From Oscillospiraceae bacterium (GTDB lineage: Bacteria > Bacillota > Clostridia > Oscillospirales > Oscillospiraceae): a stretch of DNA of 7,347 nt. Shown here in pieces: positions 5,706 to 7,347 of the stretch (position 1 is the first letter of the stretch; each line of letters starts with the position of its first letter). The position numbers were made by a program, and so were the translations under genes. The notes beneath the pieces are model-generated. The model had not been told where the DNA came from, ran no database searches, and was given only the letters and a program-made list of their open reading frames with translations. Where the stretch lies: NCBI GenBank assembly GCA_017435245.1, contig JAFSFK010000206.1, positions 1 through 7,347 on the forward strand, written 5' to 3'.

Positions 5706-6419
5706 ATGAATGTATATGAGGTAGGCAGGCTGACAAAAATGCTTGCCGAAAATGACTATCCCGGCCGTGGTATTGTTTTGGGAATTACGCCTGACGGCAA
5801 AAAGTCTGTAGCGATCTATTTTATTATGGGTCGCAGTGTTAACAGCCGTAACCGCATTTTCGTTCAGGAGCCGGATGGTATCCGCACCCAGGCTTATGAT
5901 CCCAAGCTGATGCAGGATCCCCATTTAATCATTTATCATCCTGTGCGGCAGACCGGCAGCGGCCTGATCGTCACCAACGGTGACCAGACTGACACCATCC
6001 GGGATTTTCTGGGTCGGGGCGAGAGCTGGGAGGCAGCTCTGCGTACCCGCCAGTTTGAAGATGACGGTCCCAACTGGACACCCAGAATCTCCGGCCTGCT
6101 TGCCAAGGACGGCAGCTACAAGATGTCTATTCTGAAAGCTGCGGATGCCTGTGGCACCGGCTGCGTCCGTAATTTCTATGAGTATCCTGCCGTTCCCGGT
6201 CTGGGTCACTTTATTCACACCTATGTCTGTAATGGTACCCCTGTGATCCCCTCCTTTATGGGAGAGCCGGAGCGAGTCTCCATCGGCAACGATATCGATA
6301 TGTTTACGGACATTCTGTGGGATCAATTGAACGACGAAAACAAGATCTCTCTGTTTGTCCGTTACACCGATCTGGCTACCGGCGAATATGAACAGCGGAT
6401 CATTAATAAGCACGAGTAA
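5706..6419 (+). CDS. purO: IMP cyclohydrolase, PurO type
   Basis: A 237-residue protein of the PurO IMP cyclohydrolase family, which closes the ring of FAICAR to give IMP in the last step of de novo purine synthesis. It replaces the N-terminal half of the usual bifunctional PurH. Family features seen: YPGRG (18-22), GRSVNSRNR (42-50), TNGDQTDTI (90-98), NWTPRISG (123-130) and a C-terminal RYTDLATGEYEQR stretch (219-231). It is a little longer than archaeal PurO as I remember it, which starts almost at the YxGR motif. The start is uncertain: ATG 5706 has only a poor ribosome site (GCGAG, 5693-5697) and an in-frame stop just upstream at 5700, while ATG 5739 (residue 12) has CAGG 9 nt before it. 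The next gene starts 11 nt after the stop, so the two form an operon and act in consecutive steps. Confidence 0.88.
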   Translation: MNVYEVGRLTKMLAENDYPGRGIVLGITPDGKKSVAIYFIMGRSVNSRNRIFVQEPDGIRTQAYDPKLMQDPHLIIYHPVRQTGSGLIVTNGDQTDTIRDFLGRGESWEAALRTRQFEDDGPNWTPRISGLLAKDGSYKMSILKAADACGTGCVRNFYEYPAVPGLGHFIHTYVCNGTPVIPSFMGEPERVSIGNDIDMFTDILWDQLNDENKISLFVRYTDLATGEYEQRIINKHE

Positions 6420-6430
6420 GGAGAAGCGAT

Positions 6431-7347
6431 ATGAAAGAATTTGAACTGAAATACGGCTGCAACCCCAACCAAAAGCCCGCTCACCTGGATCTGCTGGACG
6501 GCGGCGACCTGCCCTTTGAGATCCTGAACGGACGTCCCGGCTACATCAACTTTATGGATGCGCTGAACTCCTGGCAGCTGGTCAAGGAGCTGAAGGCTGC
6601 TACCGGTATGCCTTGTGCTACCTCTTTCAAGCACGTTTCTCCTACCTCTGCCGCCGTTGGCAAGGTGCTTCCTGCGGAACTGAAGAAGGCTTGCTTCGTA
6701 GAAGATGTGGAGGGTCTCGATGAGAATCCTTTAGCTTGTGCTTATGTGCGTGCCCGTGGCACGGACCGTATGTGCTCCTTCGGTGACTGGGTAGCCCTGT
6801 CCGATGTCTGCGACGAGCTGACCGCTTCTTTGATCGCTCCTGAGGTTTCCGACGGTGTTATCGCTCCCGGCTATACCGAAAAGGCTCTGCAGATCCTGAA
6901 GTCTAAGCGTAAGGGCAGCTACAATGTGGTAAAGATCGATCCCGATTATGTCCCCAAGGAAGAGGAGATCAAGGAGGTTTTCGGTATTGCGTTCCACCAG
7001 GGCCGTAATAACTTCAAAATCGACGAGGCCTTGCTCGGCAACATCGTTACGGAAAACAAGGAGCTGCCTGAGGACGCTAAGATCGACCTGATCGTGTCCC
7101 TCATCACCTTAAAATATACCCAAAGCAACTCTGTTTGCTTTGCTTATGACGGACAGGCCATTGGCGTCGGTGCCGGTCAGCAGTCCAGAATCCATTGCAC
7201 CCGTCTGGCAGGCACCAAGGCTGATACCTGGTTCCTGCGTCAGCATCCCAAGACCCTGGGTCTCAAATTCCGTGCTGATCTGGGCCGTGCCAACCGTGAC
7301 AATGTGATCGACGGCTATATCAACGGCAACGAAGAGGATGTTTGCGC
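6431..7347 (+). CDS. purH: AICAR transformylase, stand-alone, C-terminus missing
   Basis: 305 codons are present and the frame is still open at the right edge. The product matches the transformylase half of PurH, which converts AICAR to FAICAR with 10-formyl-tetrahydrofolate. It begins at the transformylase-type motif KYGCNPNQK (7-15), so the cyclohydrolase half is absent by design and is supplied by purO just upstream. Catalytic Lys67-His68 lie in FKHVSP (66-71). Other conserved segments are ARARGTDRM-SFGDW (107-120), ALSDVCD (122-128), VSDGVIAPGY (139-148), KYTQSNSVC (228-236) and GAGQQSRIHCTRLAG (247-261). The wording of these motifs is closer to eukaryotic ATIC than to E. coli PurH, as I recall them. 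ATG 6431 is preceded by AAGGAG (6418-6423) overlapping the purO stop, with 7-nt spacing. The symbol purH is used loosely, since only one of its two activities is encoded. Confidence 0.93.
   Translation, partial: MKEFELKYGCNPNQKPAHLDLLDGGDLPFEILNGRPGYINFMDALNSWQLVKELKAATGMPCATSFKHVSPTSAAVGKVLPAELKKACFVEDVEGLDENPLACAYVRARGTDRMCSFGDWVALSDVCDELTASLIAPEVSDGVIAPGYTEKALQILKSKRKGSYNVVKIDPDYVPKEEEIKEVFGIAFHQGRNNFKIDEALLGNIVTENKELPEDAKIDLIVSLITLKYTQSNSVCFAYDGQAIGVGAGQQSRIHCTRLAGTKADTWFLRQHPKTLGLKFRADLGRANRDNVIDGYINGNEEDVC

Noticed and set aside
5687..5719. An 11-codon frame (MKASVKYECI-stop) overlapping the start of purO, a possible leader peptide.
   Set aside because: It has no ribosome site and no run of regulatory codons, and it is as likely as not by chance.

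Overview
The window looks like chromosomal DNA from an anaerobic, fermentative Firmicute of the class Clostridia, probably an Oscillospiraceae/Ruminococcaceae-type gut bacterium. This is inferred from four things: an electron-bifurcating-type [FeFe] hydrogenase operon, a free-standing IMP cyclohydrolase (PurO) next to a free-standing AICAR transformylase, strong AAGGAG/GGAGG ribosome binding sites, and GC-rich coding sequence separated by AT-rich intergenic DNA. No species can be named from sequence reading alone. There is no sign of mobile elements, CRISPR, tRNA or rRNA.

Layout. On the minus strand at the left edge lies the first 66 codons of a secreted protein with a clear signal peptide (198 to 1). 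Upstream of it is an AT-rich 156-bp gap with two candidate promoters and helically phased A/T tracts. Next on the minus strand is a LysR-type regulator (1233 to 355). It is divergent from a plus-strand three-gene operon, hydC-hydB-hydA (1423-5572), that encodes a trimeric NAD(H)- and ferredoxin-linked [FeFe] hydrogenase. After hydA come two hairpins, the second a good intrinsic terminator. Then follow purO (5706-6419) and the AICAR transformylase gene (6431 to the right edge, incomplete), which catalyse the last two steps of IMP synthesis.

How the parts fit. HydC and HydB resemble the NuoE/NuoF arm of complex I and would exchange electrons with NAD(H). HydA carries a chain of Fe-S clusters and the H-cluster that makes or consumes H2. 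In known HydABC enzymes, NADH and reduced ferredoxin are oxidised together to release H2. In the purine pair, the transformylase turns AICAR into FAICAR using 10-formyl-tetrahydrofolate, and PurO closes the ring to IMP.

The most interesting part is the 189-bp divergent region between lysR and hydC. It has two overlapping divergent promoters, a textbook LysR-type box (ATAA-N7-TTAT) centred near -64 of the hydrogenase promoter, a second perfect inverted repeat centred near -45, and a large two-part hairpin with T-rich sequence in the predicted hydC leader. Together these suggest LysR-type control, possibly with attenuation, of a bifurcating hydrogenase. HydA also has Ser in place of the second Cys of its L1 H-cluster motif. 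The enzymes themselves belong to known families, so I do not claim a wholly new system.
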